Shown here piece by piece: positions 9,633-18,872 of a stretch of DNA of 64,000 nucleotides (positions are counted from its first letter, which is position 1; each line of letters starts with the position of its first letter). The stretch lies in contig CP025326.1 in assembly GCA_004014935.1 (NCBI GenBank), positions 186,001-250,000 on the forward strand, in the 5' to 3' direction. Source of the DNA: Saccharomycopsis malanga. Lineage: Eukaryota; Ascomycota; Saccharomycetes; Ascoideales; Saccharomycopsidaceae. A program made the translations under genes and the position numbers. The notes beneath the pieces were generated by a model. That model saw nothing but the letters and a program-made list of their open reading frames with translations. It was not told where the DNA came from and did no database searches.

Positions 9633-10004
9633 CATTGGCCAGTATTAGTGATATTTGACATATTTGGCCTTTTTACAAATGGGGGTTGAGTATTTTGATA
9701 GTTTTAGTTTTGCAATATGGAAAGGTTAAATTGCGGCGTAGAACAACTGCCTAAACTAAGGCTAGGCTGGCAAAGATCGACGGTATGTTGGAAGATCCAT
9801 AATTGCCAACTAATGGCTGGTCAGGTGTGGGGATGAAACAAGATGCAGTACATGCTAAATGCATTTTGAGAGCGGCAAAAGTCATGAGACAAACAATGGC
9901 CAATAAAAAGTACTAATTATTGTTATTTTACATGGGTTTTTCCGAATAAGCCTCATTTAGCGTTTGATTTTCCATCGGTTTCATAGCTTTTGGAGACTGA
10001 CATG
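9633..10004. other. Gene-free stretch with a short unexplained frame
   Basis: A plus-strand frame ending in TAA near 9916 encodes a basic C-terminus-like string (CILRAAKVMRQTMANKKY). It has no start nearby and I could not build a gene around it. At 9998-10035 there is a short family A tail fragment (TGTACTGGGCTTAAAA). Confidence 0.3.
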
Positions 10005-10745
10005 TACTGGGCTTAAAATATAAGATTTTTATCATGATTATTGTCAAATGTAAGCTCCTTTGAGAACATAAAATCAGCTCTTGAGATATGTATTTCATTG
10101 GAATAAAAGCTCCTTAGGATCTTGGAAAAGCCCAAAGCAATGACAAACTATGGAATGACAGCAGGATATTAAAAAAGCCTCTTTGAGGAGTCAAAAAACA
10201 CGATTTTTAACAAATTATGTGCTATTCTTGGCAAAATAAAGTTTTTTCTTTATTAAAGAGTTTATAAAGCCAAATTTTAAGAGAAGGTACAGTATATAAG
10301 ATTCTCGGACTTGAGGAGTATATAAATATAATTTTCGGAAGGTTTGGTGGGCTGTAAAGCCACTAGGATCTGATATAACAGAATCAACTTTTTGCAAAAA
10401 TTGACAACTTTCCATTATATCAAATATCTAAGCACAAATTCGAAATTTTTTTATTATAAATAGTATTGTAAAATAGGGAAAAAATCAAGATGTTGGGGTG
10501 CTCCTTTTTAAATCAAAATAACTTGGATAACACTGATTTATTTTAATAAAACCATTGATGGTTACTCCTAAACGACGAGAGCACGAATCGAGTCCCAAAA
10601 CATAAAGTGACAAACGCCACACTCATTTTTAGCAGTATTTTGCGTGGCGCATGCGTGGCGCATGCCTCAACCAACTTGGCCACTTGACAATAGTAAGGCA
10701 TTTTGCAAATAGGCATATGTTTGTTAAAATTACAGAACAACCTTG
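10005..10745 (-). mobile_element. Family B element, long copy
   Basis: Reverse-oriented copy: AT-rich body from about 10040, hairpin and B-box region near 10570-10620, and tRNA-like head (on the minus strand AAGTGGCCAAGTTGG) near 10665-10690. It extends further on the tail side than most copies and may show the full length of roughly 0.7 kb. Confidence 0.6.
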
Positions 10746-11473
10746 TATATTTTGTTCAAAATCTTCTATATTATCGCCTTTATATTGTCTCACTAATAAG
10801 TTCTATAATTCCCTACAATAATATAGTAAAATTGCTTTCTAAGGGTGAAGAATATAAAGCAAATTATGAGGACGGTTTACAAGGTTGAAAGTGTTTAAAG
10901 ATAGTATAGGCTACAGAGCTGGAATTTCTATGCGGTTCATATTTATTAGAACTGTATGAGTATCGAATTTAAACAGTAGATTTAAAGCTTTTCAAAAAGC
11001 CTCTACTACGTGGGCTGCAAGTATTAAATTATTGTTACTTCTAAATATACATGGCAAAATGAGCCTAGAAGTCGAATTGTAAACAGAAGAAAACACAAAA
11101 TGGTGTATCTAATTGATTAAATCATAGGAATAGAAGCATAGAGAAGTTTACCATCGAATATACATGGTGAAGGAATATAAAAGCGAGAGTACTGAACATT
11201 CTGATAGAATTTGGAACAATAACTAGGTCTGAAAGGATGCTCATTTGAAAACAGCCAAGATGAACAATATACACTCAACTTGTAGCACTTAATCTAGTTA
11301 CCCAGTGCTGCACAGGAAAGTAGGTGGCTATGGCGTCACCGACAGCGACAATATCTATTTATTGGTCATATTAGATTTTTAAAAAACAGTGGAATGAATT
11401 ATACATCCTTTGTATATTGTTTCCCTTGGTGTCTTTGGTAGTACCAATATCTGTTAAAAGTAAATCAAAAAAA
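10746..11473. other. Gene-free AT-rich stretch before tRNA-Gly
   Basis: No gene-like frame, tandem array or recognised dispersed element was found in this interval. It separates a family B copy from the tRNA-Gly gene. Confidence 0.4.
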
Positions 11474-11544
11474 GCGTGGATGGTTTAGTGGTAAAATTCA
11501 ACGTTGCCATCGTTGAGCCCCGGGTTCGATTCCCGGTCTACGCA
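11474..11544 (+). tRNA. tRNA-Gly (GCC)
   Basis: A 71-nt cloverleaf: acceptor GCGTGGA pairs with TCTACGC, the D-arm contains TGGTTTAGTGG (A box), the anticodon loop reads TTGCCAT with GCC as anticodon, and the T-arm holds GGTTCGATTCC (B box). The discriminator base is A and a run of T follows for termination. There is no intron. The sequence is close to the baker's yeast gene. Confidence 0.95.
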
Positions 11545-11592
11545 TTTTTTTTTTATATGTTGTTGATAGGTTTATTATTTCTGAGTAATTTC

Positions 11593-11668
11593 GGTCCCCT
11601 TAGACATGGCGCGTATATACGAAACTGATATGTACTGGGCTTGAAATATATGTTATTATTATTATTAA
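11593..11668 (+). mobile_element. Family A tail-side fragment next to tRNA-Gly
   Basis: Contains the well-conserved block CCCCTTAGACATGGCGCG, then TATGTACTGGGCTTGAAATA and a short TTATTATTA tail. It starts 49 bases downstream of the tRNA gene. The rest of the gap to 11890 is AT-rich, with ACATTTTA words repeated at 11755-11825. Confidence 0.6.
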
Positions 11669-11890
11669 TTTCGATAATTGTTTGACAATTTACCTTTGTA
11701 AAATGTATTTTATGATGAAACATTGATGAAATAGAATTTTTTACTATAGAAGAATGTATTTTATTGAAAATTACATTTTAAAACACATTTTATTGAAAAT
11801 TACATTTTAAAACACATTTTATAGAAAAATTTCTACTCTTTCTGTTACCAATGTTTACCAGTTGCTAAAGCTATACATTTATAATACACG

Positions 11891-13114
11891 TCACAGTGAC
11901 ACATTGACAAACTTGATCAAGACGTTTTTTTCTTCGTAATCATCCAAGTGGTATCTCCAGTCTTCCAAGGTTGCTGCTGCTAACCAGGACTGGTTTTCAT
12001 TGTAGCAGAGGCTCTGGAGGTCGCCGAAACGGTCAAAGTGGTGGGGAACAATCTTCTTTGCTGCAGTGTTCCATTGTTCAAAGCCATGGGCGGTGGTTGG
12101 CAAAGGCACCACATGGAAATGGACGTTTGTAGAGTGAGGAACAGCGCTGGCAGTTACAATCTGGGGGAAGCCTTTGCTGTCATGAATAAGGGTCATTGTT
12201 GAGCCTTTTGCATAGCTGGAAAGAAGATCCAAGTCCTGTAGAGAGCCAGAACCAGGAGCAAAGGCCGTGAGGGTGTTGGATGCATAGGAAAGGCCGTAAA
12301 GGATGCCATTAGTAGAAGGGTCACAGGCCAAATGCTCGATTCCAGCGCCGGAATTGAACGAGTCTCGTTGTTTTGCACTGCTGAGAGTGAGAGCAGCGTT
12401 TCTGGAAAAGCGAATGTCGTACAATTGGATGTACGGACAAGACCGGCTGGACGACGCTAGAAGAGTGTCGTTGATCCATACAAAGTCAGACGGTTTATGT
12501 GACGGCTGCCTGGGCACAGGCTTACGCTTGATTTCCACCTCAGGGGCCAAGCGAGGCTTGTCGCTAGCAGCAGCGCTGCTGAGACGGCCAATGCTCTTGG
12601 AGCTCCGCAAATCAAAAAGGGCAAGCTGGTCTTTGGACACAGCAGCTACAATAGACCGTTTTGAAGGATTGACTCTGCACTTGACTGCAAACGGAAACGC
12701 CAAGAGTGACTCCGTAAGCCATCTGTGGGTGTCAAAGACATCAATATGGGACCTTTGGGCCACCAGCATTCGAGTGTCGTCGCTCGACACGTCCAAATCA
12801 CTAATGTCACTAAAGTCTGGATACACCAACGTCAGATACACAGTCTCGTGCCCTACCACATAATGTGCAACCCCTAGGTTGTCAGTGTTGGACCCACATA
12901 GCACCTTGGGCTCCGTATGGAAAGATTTCACCACCGTTTTCTTGTCGTTTTCATTCACCGTGGCCACTATGAGTTGATTCCTAGCATCCCCAAGCCTCGC
13001 CAGATTGGGCCTATATAATGTTCCCAAATCCCTCCACGTCTGGGCATTCTGCTGGCTCAAACGGCTCCATAATAATTCTTGTCCAGTCTTGTATGGTTTA
13101 GTGCTGAAATCCAT
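11891..13114 (-). CDS. Beta-propeller (WD40-like) protein of unknown function
   Basis: The 407-residue product has repeated short blocks of beta-propeller character. These include DISDLDVSSDDTRMLVAQRSH, FAVKCRVNPSKRSIVAAVS, DQLALFDLRSSKSIG, PYIQLYDIRFSR and IEHLACDPSTNGILYGLSY. They recur about every 45-60 residues and the final blade ends near the C-terminus. No signal peptide, membrane segment or extra domain is visible. I could not name an orthologue. A small WD-type scaffold is the safest description. The ATG at 13114 is the first in frame. Just upstream, less than 100 bases away, begins a long TTGGTTATTTGAT minisatellite that occupies the promoter side. The gene is GC-rich relative to its surroundings. 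Confidence 0.7.
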   Translation of the reverse strand: MDFSTKPYKTGQELLWSRLSQQNAQTWRDLGTLYRPNLARLGDARNQLIVATVNENDKKTVVKSFHTEPKVLCGSNTDNLGVAHYVVGHETVYLTLVYPDFSDISDLDVSSDDTRMLVAQRSHIDVFDTHRWLTESLLAFPFAVKCRVNPSKRSIVAAVSKDQLALFDLRSSKSIGRLSSAAASDKPRLAPEVEIKRKPVPRQPSHKPSDFVWINDTLLASSSRSCPYIQLYDIRFSRNAALTLSSAKQRDSFNSGAGIEHLACDPSTNGILYGLSYASNTLTAFAPGSGSLQDLDLLSSYAKGSTMTLIHDSKGFPQIVTASAVPHSTNVHFHVVPLPTTAHGFEQWNTAAKKIVPHHFDRFGDLQSLCYNENQSWLAAATLEDWRYHLDDYEEKNVLIKFVNVSL

Positions 13115-13189
13115 ACTTGTCGTCTGGCTGAGCGGTGAAAAATTTTAAGCATCGCATCACCAATCTGGTGATAAATAACAAGATTGTCA

Positions 13190-13690
13190 GTTTGTTAATT
13201 GATGGGAATTTTGTTGTTTGATGGGAATTTTGTTATTTGATATTGTCAGTTTTGTTATTTGATGGAAAATTGGTTATTTGATAGTATAAATTTGGTTATT
13301 TGATAAAAAAATGGTTATTTGATGGAAAATTGGTTATCTGATATTTTCGGTTTGGTTATTTAATAGAAAATAGGTTATTTGATAGTATAAATTTGGTTAT
13401 TTGATAAAAAAATGGTTATTTGATGGAAAATTGGTTATCTGATATTTTCGGTTTGGTTATTTAATAGAAAATAGGTTATTTGATATTGCCAGTTTGGTTA
13501 TTTAATATAAAATTGGTTATTTGATGGAAAATTGGTTATTGGATATTGTCAGTTTGGTTATTTAATAGAAAATTGGTTATTTGATATTGTCAGTTTGGTT
13601 ATTTAATAGAAAATTGGTTATTTGATAATATCAGTTGGTCATTTGATAGTAGAAAATTGGTTATTTGATAGAATTTTGATTATTCGTTAT
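13190..13690. repeat. Minisatellite with TTGGTTATTTGAT core upstream of the propeller gene
   Basis: Around twenty-five imperfect units of a 17-25 bp motif, alternating variants such as GATGGAAAAT, GATAGTATAAAT and GATATTGTCAGT between TTGGTTATTT cores. Some larger blocks (near 13280-13370 and 13380-13460) are near-identical, so higher-order duplication has occurred. Confidence 0.85.
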
Positions 13691-13849
13691 TTTCCTAATT
13701 TAATGCACTTAGGTCATCTATTTGTTTGCATAGTAGGCGGTAAAGTAATTATGCCAATACTGAGTTTGCTACACTAGTCCAGCTTCAATTGGGTATGTTT
13801 AGTTGTCAATTATTTTTAGCGCTATTTAACAATAATCCTCTATCTTTTT

Positions 13850-14032
13850 ATGTTAATAATAATAATAACAATATCATATATTTCAAGCCCAGTATTTATC
13901 AGTTTCGTATATATGAGCTAGGACTTGGGAAAATTCCCTTTTGATTATAGTTGACTCACCCCTGTTCCTTTTAAATCTTTTTTCTCTTCTCCAAGAGCAC
14001 TGACCACTGATCCATACGGCCTAGTGGCCTCT
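13850..14032 (-). mobile_element. Family A SINE-like element
   Basis: Reverse copy with an AATAATAATAA tail near 13852, the GCCCAGTATTTATCAG block, a GACTTGG block and a head ending ACTGATCCATACGGCCTAGT near 14030. The internal part is shorter than in other copies. Confidence 0.6.
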
Positions 14033-14139
14033 TTATATGTTTAGTTTGTATATTAATGCACTGTTATGGATCGGGTAATAAAATTATAATCAACAGGACA
14101 TGACTGCATTTTATCAACTTTATTTTCGGGCATGGGGGC

Positions 14140-14880
14140 AAGGATTTACCAATATAGGTGACAACCAAGGCTTATAAATTGTCAAAATATACCATCGAAA
14201 AGCAAAGATATTCTCTCTTTTTACCAGAAATATGCCTATATGCCTTACTATTTACTGGTGGCCAAGTTGGTTGAGCCTTCATGCGCCACTATGCGCCACG
14301 CAAAACAAGTGTGACGTTCCTCACTTTGGGTTTTGGTACTCGATTCGCGCTGTTGACGTTTTGGAGTAATTATCAAACGTTCTATTAAACTAAACTAGTG
14401 TATGATGATATTGGAAATTTGTTTTCTATAATATAATACTATTTGTAATAAAATGATTCCGTTTTGCGAGCAAATATTTGATATAACGGAAAATTGCTAA
14501 TTTTGACAAAATGTTAATTCTTCAAAGTCGTATTCCAGAGTATTTAGATCAAACCAAACTGTACAAAAGTCATACTTCTATATTCTGTAAATCCTAGCCT
14601 CGTATATCATATACTTTGTTTTGAGATTTGGCTTTTATATGATATTTAATAGTGAGAAAGTGTCATTTTCTCGAAAATAGCACATAATCTGTTAAAAGTG
14701 TGTTTTTTACCTCTATGAAAGACACCTTTATCTCATGACATTATTCCATAGTTATTAATTGCTTTTAGTTTTATTTATACTTCCGTTAAGATTTAAATGA
14801 GGTTTTATTCCAGAGAATCCCGTATCTCAAGAGCTAAAAAAGGTATGATTTGATTTAGGTTCTCAGAGGAACTTATATTA
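14140..14880 (+). mobile_element. Family B element, long copy
   Basis: The leading block TATGCCTATATGCCTTACTA, A-box-like GTGGCCAAGTTGG, GCGCCACGC/GTGTGACG hairpin and GACTCGATTCGCGC are followed by the AT-rich body. The far end (to about 14880) matches the far ends of the copies at 10005 and 31735. Confidence 0.6.
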
Positions 14881-15239
14881 AACAATGAATTGTTATATAA
14901 TGTCCAACTAGCATATTCAAACTTTTGCTATACATGAAATATTTTATAGGGCTCTGTAAGGCGTAATGTGCATAGTAACAAGCCTTATACCTTGGTTCAA
15001 GGGAGTCCCTTTTGAAAATACTTTTATTCTTCAAGTTGAAGTTGCTAAATTAATATTTTTACCAATTATGAGTTTGGATAGACATATTGGGCTGGGAATA
15101 TAAGACATTTTACTTATTATTATTATAATAATTATTCAAGCCGCTGAGCAGGATAGTTTTAGCAAATAGAATTCTCAGAAAAGAGAAAAAAAGATCTTTC
15201 AAATTCAAGTGTTTCAATTCCCAACACTAACACTTTTAT

Positions 15240-15445
15240 TCGCTTCTTTTTGCGATGCTGAGCGTTATTCCACAGGAAAGTGCAACTGTGTGAAACACAA
15301 CCTAGACCAGATGCTCACTTTCCAACTAAATGGCCAGTTTATGGACTTGTTTGGCTTTTCCCCACTGGGTTTTTCCAAGTCCCTTTAGACTTGCCACGTA
15401 TATACGAAACTGAGATTTACTGGGCTAAAAATATATGATTATTAG
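15240..15445 (+). mobile_element. Family A element, long form with internal block
   Basis: This copy has an extra internal block, TGCGATGCTGAGCGTTATTC and following, shared with the copies at 21636-21850, 30739-30960 and 61205-61465. It ends with the standard CGTATATACG and TTTACTGGGCT blocks and a short TTATTAG tail. It shows that the family exists in short and long forms. From 15446 to 15811 I see only AT-rich DNA and a flank shared with the spacers of the following array. Confidence 0.55.
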
Positions 15446-15811
15446 TATATCAGCAACCGTCGGTGATAAATTCATATATACTTTTAATCCTACACTATAC
15501 AGGACAGATTCATAAACCATTTTCAGATGATTCCTTCCATCATGAAATACTGTCGAAACAACATAAGATGCCCTGATGGACTCGCCCTATTGATTGGAAA
15601 GTACACACTATAGACTTTGTATTGATGGTCACAACTATAAAGCCTGATGCAGTAAAATGTAATGAAAAGCAAGTGTCACATATAATCTCTAGATGGAACG
15701 GACATTCTACATTTAGAAGATGTACTCATCTGCATGTATCACAGTTCCTAATTCGGTAACAATCGAGGTCTCCAAATTGTTGATACACTTATAAATGTTG
15801 CCATGTGTTGG

Positions 15812-16268
15812 CTTAATTGGGTAAATTGTAAACATCCACAAAAACCCTAATTACACAAAAAGAACCTCACTTGAGGTGTCACGTGATGCCGCAAGTATCA
15901 CGTTTTTATGCCTAGAATTGCAGAAAGGTACCTTCATATGCTTCTACTCGCTTGAATGCGCCTCAATATACCTTACATTGCAGATTACGTACCTGTCACA
16001 ATATTTTCACAGATTTTCACGTTTGCTCACATAAACCTGCATAATGCGTATGCATGTGTCATTCAGCGCGTATGTTATGATACTCACATAAAATGCACAC
16101 GCATGTACTGCGCGGCACACGTAAGCACGTGTATGTGCGTCTATGTAAGCTTCTGCGAATCTACGCATACAAACGTGATAGTTACGTCATCACGCGACAC
16201 CCACAGTAAACTTCTTTTTGTGTAATTGGAGTTTTTGTGTATATTTACAAAAATACCGAATTAGGTAA
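15812..16268 (+). mobile_element. Fold-back (MITE-like) element M1
   Basis: First of four related units with terminal inverted repeats of about 110-120 bp. The left arm begins near TTAATTGGGTAAATTG and carries TCACGTGA at 15879. The right arm has the corresponding site altered (TCACGCGA) and ends near CCGAATTAGGTAA. The centre is rich in ACGTA, CATATG and GCATGC words. No protein is encoded. Confidence 0.6.
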
Positions 16269-16480
16269 TACCAAGATAATATATGCGCTCTTCATCGCTT
16301 CCCTGTCACATGCTTCCCATCTCTTTGCTGGACTCCACGCCGACATTCTCAAATTATTAAACAGCGGCAACCTGCAGCATCCAAATGACGCAACCATCTG
16401 CATGTATCACATTTCATAATTTGGTAACAAGTGAGGTCTTCATATTGTTAATACACCTATAAAAGTTGTTGTTTTGCTTT

Positions 16481-16920
16481 TACTTAATTAGGTTTTTTGT
16501 AAACATACACAAAAACAAGTTCACTTGAGGTGTCACGTGATGGCGCAAATATCACGTTTTTATGCCTAAAATTGCAGAAACGTACCTTTCTTTGCTTCTA
16601 CTCGCTTGAACTTGCTTCAACATGCCTTACATTGCATACTACGTACCTGTCACAACATTTTCACGCTTGTTCACATAAAGCTACATAATGCGTATGCATG
16701 TGGCTTTAAGCGCGTATGGTATGAAGCTCACATGATATGCACATGTATGTACAAATATGTACTGTACGGCACCCTTACGCACGAGTATGTACGTGTAGGT
16801 AACTTTCTGTGATTTTAGGCATAAAAATGTGATAGTTGCGTCATCACGTGACACATCAAGTGAAGCTCTTTTTGTGTGATTGGGGTTTTTGTGTATATTT
16901 ACAAAATACCTAATTAAGTA
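16481..16920 (+). mobile_element. Fold-back (MITE-like) element M2
   Basis: Same orientation as M1. The outer ends are a good inverted repeat starting TACTTAATTAGGT on each strand. TCACGTGA is present in both arms (16533 and 16844). The loop region shares the GCATAATGCGTATGCATGTG-type block with M1. Confidence 0.65.
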
Positions 16921-17079
16921 AAAACAACAAATCAACATTTATAGGTGCATCAACAATTTAAAGTCGTCACTTGTTACCAAATGTTGGGTGTGATACATGC
17001 AGATGATTGAGTCTTTTGGATGCAGAATGCCCGTGCCTTCTACAAAGCATATTTGATACAGCTATACATGTTGTTTTGT

Positions 17080-17509
17080 TATTGCCTAATTGTGTATATT
17101 GTAAACATACACAGAAACCCGAATTACACAAAAACAAGTTCACTTGCGGCATCACGTGATGACGTAACTATCACATTTGGATGCCTAGAATCACAGAAAG
17201 TTACCTATACACACATCTACGTGCATATGATGTGAGTATCATCCCGTACAAGCTTGAAGACGCATGCATACGCATTATGCATATTTATGTGAAGCAACGT
17301 GTGAATATGTTAAAATGTTGTGAGACATACGTCTTATGCAACGTAAGGCATTCCGAGGCAAGTTCACGCGAGTATACGCATTGAAAGGTACGTTTCTGCA
17401 ATTTTAGGCATAAAAACGTGATATTTGCGCCATCACGTGACACCTCAAGTGAACTTGTTTTTGTGTAATTCGGGTTTCTGTGTATATTTGAAGTTTACCT
17501 AATTAAGTA
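17080..17509 (-). mobile_element. Fold-back (MITE-like) element M3, inverted
   Basis: Internal sequence is the reverse complement of M1/M2: the block containing CGCATTATGCAT lies to the left of the CTCGCTTGAA-related block. Both arms carry TCACGTGA (17152 and 17433). The right end is ACCTAATTAAGTA. Confidence 0.65.
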
Positions 17510-17568
17510 AAAGCAAAATAACCCATTTGCTCCTCTTCGCTTCCCTGTCACATGTTGATGTTTTGCTT

Positions 17569-17986
17569 TAACTTAATTCGGTATTTTGTAAATATACACA
17601 GAAACCTCAATTACACAAGAAGAAGTTCATTTGAGGTATCACGTGATGGCGTAAATATCATGTGTAAATTCCTAAAGTCACAGAAAGTTACCTATACGTA
17701 CATAGAATTGCATATTATGTGAGTATCATACCATACGCGCTTAAAGAAACATGCACACGCATTATGTAGGTTTATGTGAGCAAGCGTGAAAATGTTGTGA
17801 CAGGTACGTAGTATGCAATGTAAGGCATGTCGAAGCAAGCTCAAGCGAGTAGATGCGTTGAAAGGTACGTTTCTGCAATTTTAGGCATAAAAACGTGATT
17901 TTTGCGCCATCACGTGACACCTCAAGTGAACTTGTTTTTGTGTAATTGGGGTTTTTGTGTATATTTACAAACTACCTAATTGGGTA
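17569..17986 (-). mobile_element. Fold-back (MITE-like) element M4, inverted
   Basis: Same orientation as M3, with TCACGTGA in both arms (17639 and 17910). The DNA after it, to about 18110, repeats a spacer also found between M1 and M2 (GACGCCACGCCGAGATTCTC-like), so the spacers are part of the array's repeated unit. Confidence 0.65.
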
Positions 17987-18124
17987 ACATTAAAGTACGT
18001 CATGTGATCTTGATCTTTTCTCAGTCACATGATTTACATGTCGTTACCGGACGCCACGCCGAGATTCTCAAAATATCTGCATATATCACACCCAGCATTT
18101 GGTGTACAACTGAGGTTGGATAAA

Positions 18125-18345
18125 TTCAGACAGTATTTTGGTAAGCCAGATGTATATTGGGTAAGTTCAGATATATATTGGGTAAATTCAAATATATATT
18201 GGGTAAATTCGAATATAATAATAATAATAACATCATATATTTGAAGCCCAGTACATATCAGTTTTGTATATACGCGCCGCCATGTCTGAAGGACTTGGTA
18301 AAGCCCAATAATGTCCTGTTAATCATAATCTTGTCACCCGTATTT
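18125..18345 (-). mobile_element. TATATTGGGTAA triplication and family A copy
   Basis: Three short repeats of TATATTGGGTAAATTC lead into an AATAATAATAA tail and a reverse family A copy with GCCCAGTACATATCAG and the CGCGCCGCCATGTCTGAAGG block. From 18346 to the CHL1 start there is no further gene. A small A-like tail piece lies near 18520-18550, and a head-like TGAGCCATCCGACCGG just before the gene at 18805. Confidence 0.5.
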
Positions 18346-18872
18346 CTGTTCGAGAGTATTATCCACTATGCGGTCCATCGGCCAACTACCTCTGTTGGAT
18401 TTTATTTATTCCAATTGCTCCTCCAAGCGGCGTATATTTTTACAGTAAACTGTAGTTCTATGAACAACTAGATGTATTAATTCCCATTAGTTGCCAGTAA
18501 TTGCCAGTGATCCCGATTATATAATAATATATTACATTTAGAGCCCAGTAAGCTCCCTAATACGTGCTACATACTTGGATCAAATATAGCATTTAACACC
18601 ATTTTATGGTACTAAAATTTGCCACAGTTAAGAATTTTACTCACCATTTACTAAATAAACTAAACACCATAGTCCAATCATGATGATTTTCTTACAAATT
18701 TCATTCATTGTCATGACTCACCAGTTATAGTTGATCAACTACTGTTGGCGAACCCGTGAGTCTCAAAAAGGGCTAAAAAGAGCATTTTTTCACTTGTCCC
18801 GCTGAGCCATCCGACCGGTTTACAGTCTAGGAATCAACAACTTGGGAACCGTAGGCAACAGTAGGATTAGCA

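Noticed and set aside
15812-17986. A point centromere of the baker's yeast type
   Set aside because: CDEI-like sites are abundant, but I saw no CDEIII with its CCGAA core at the right distance from an AT-rich CDEII. A centromere of another type remains open.
15956-18471. Several frames of 60-105 codons in the fold-back array
   Set aside because: They follow the repeat units, change between copies and have no gene-like composition.
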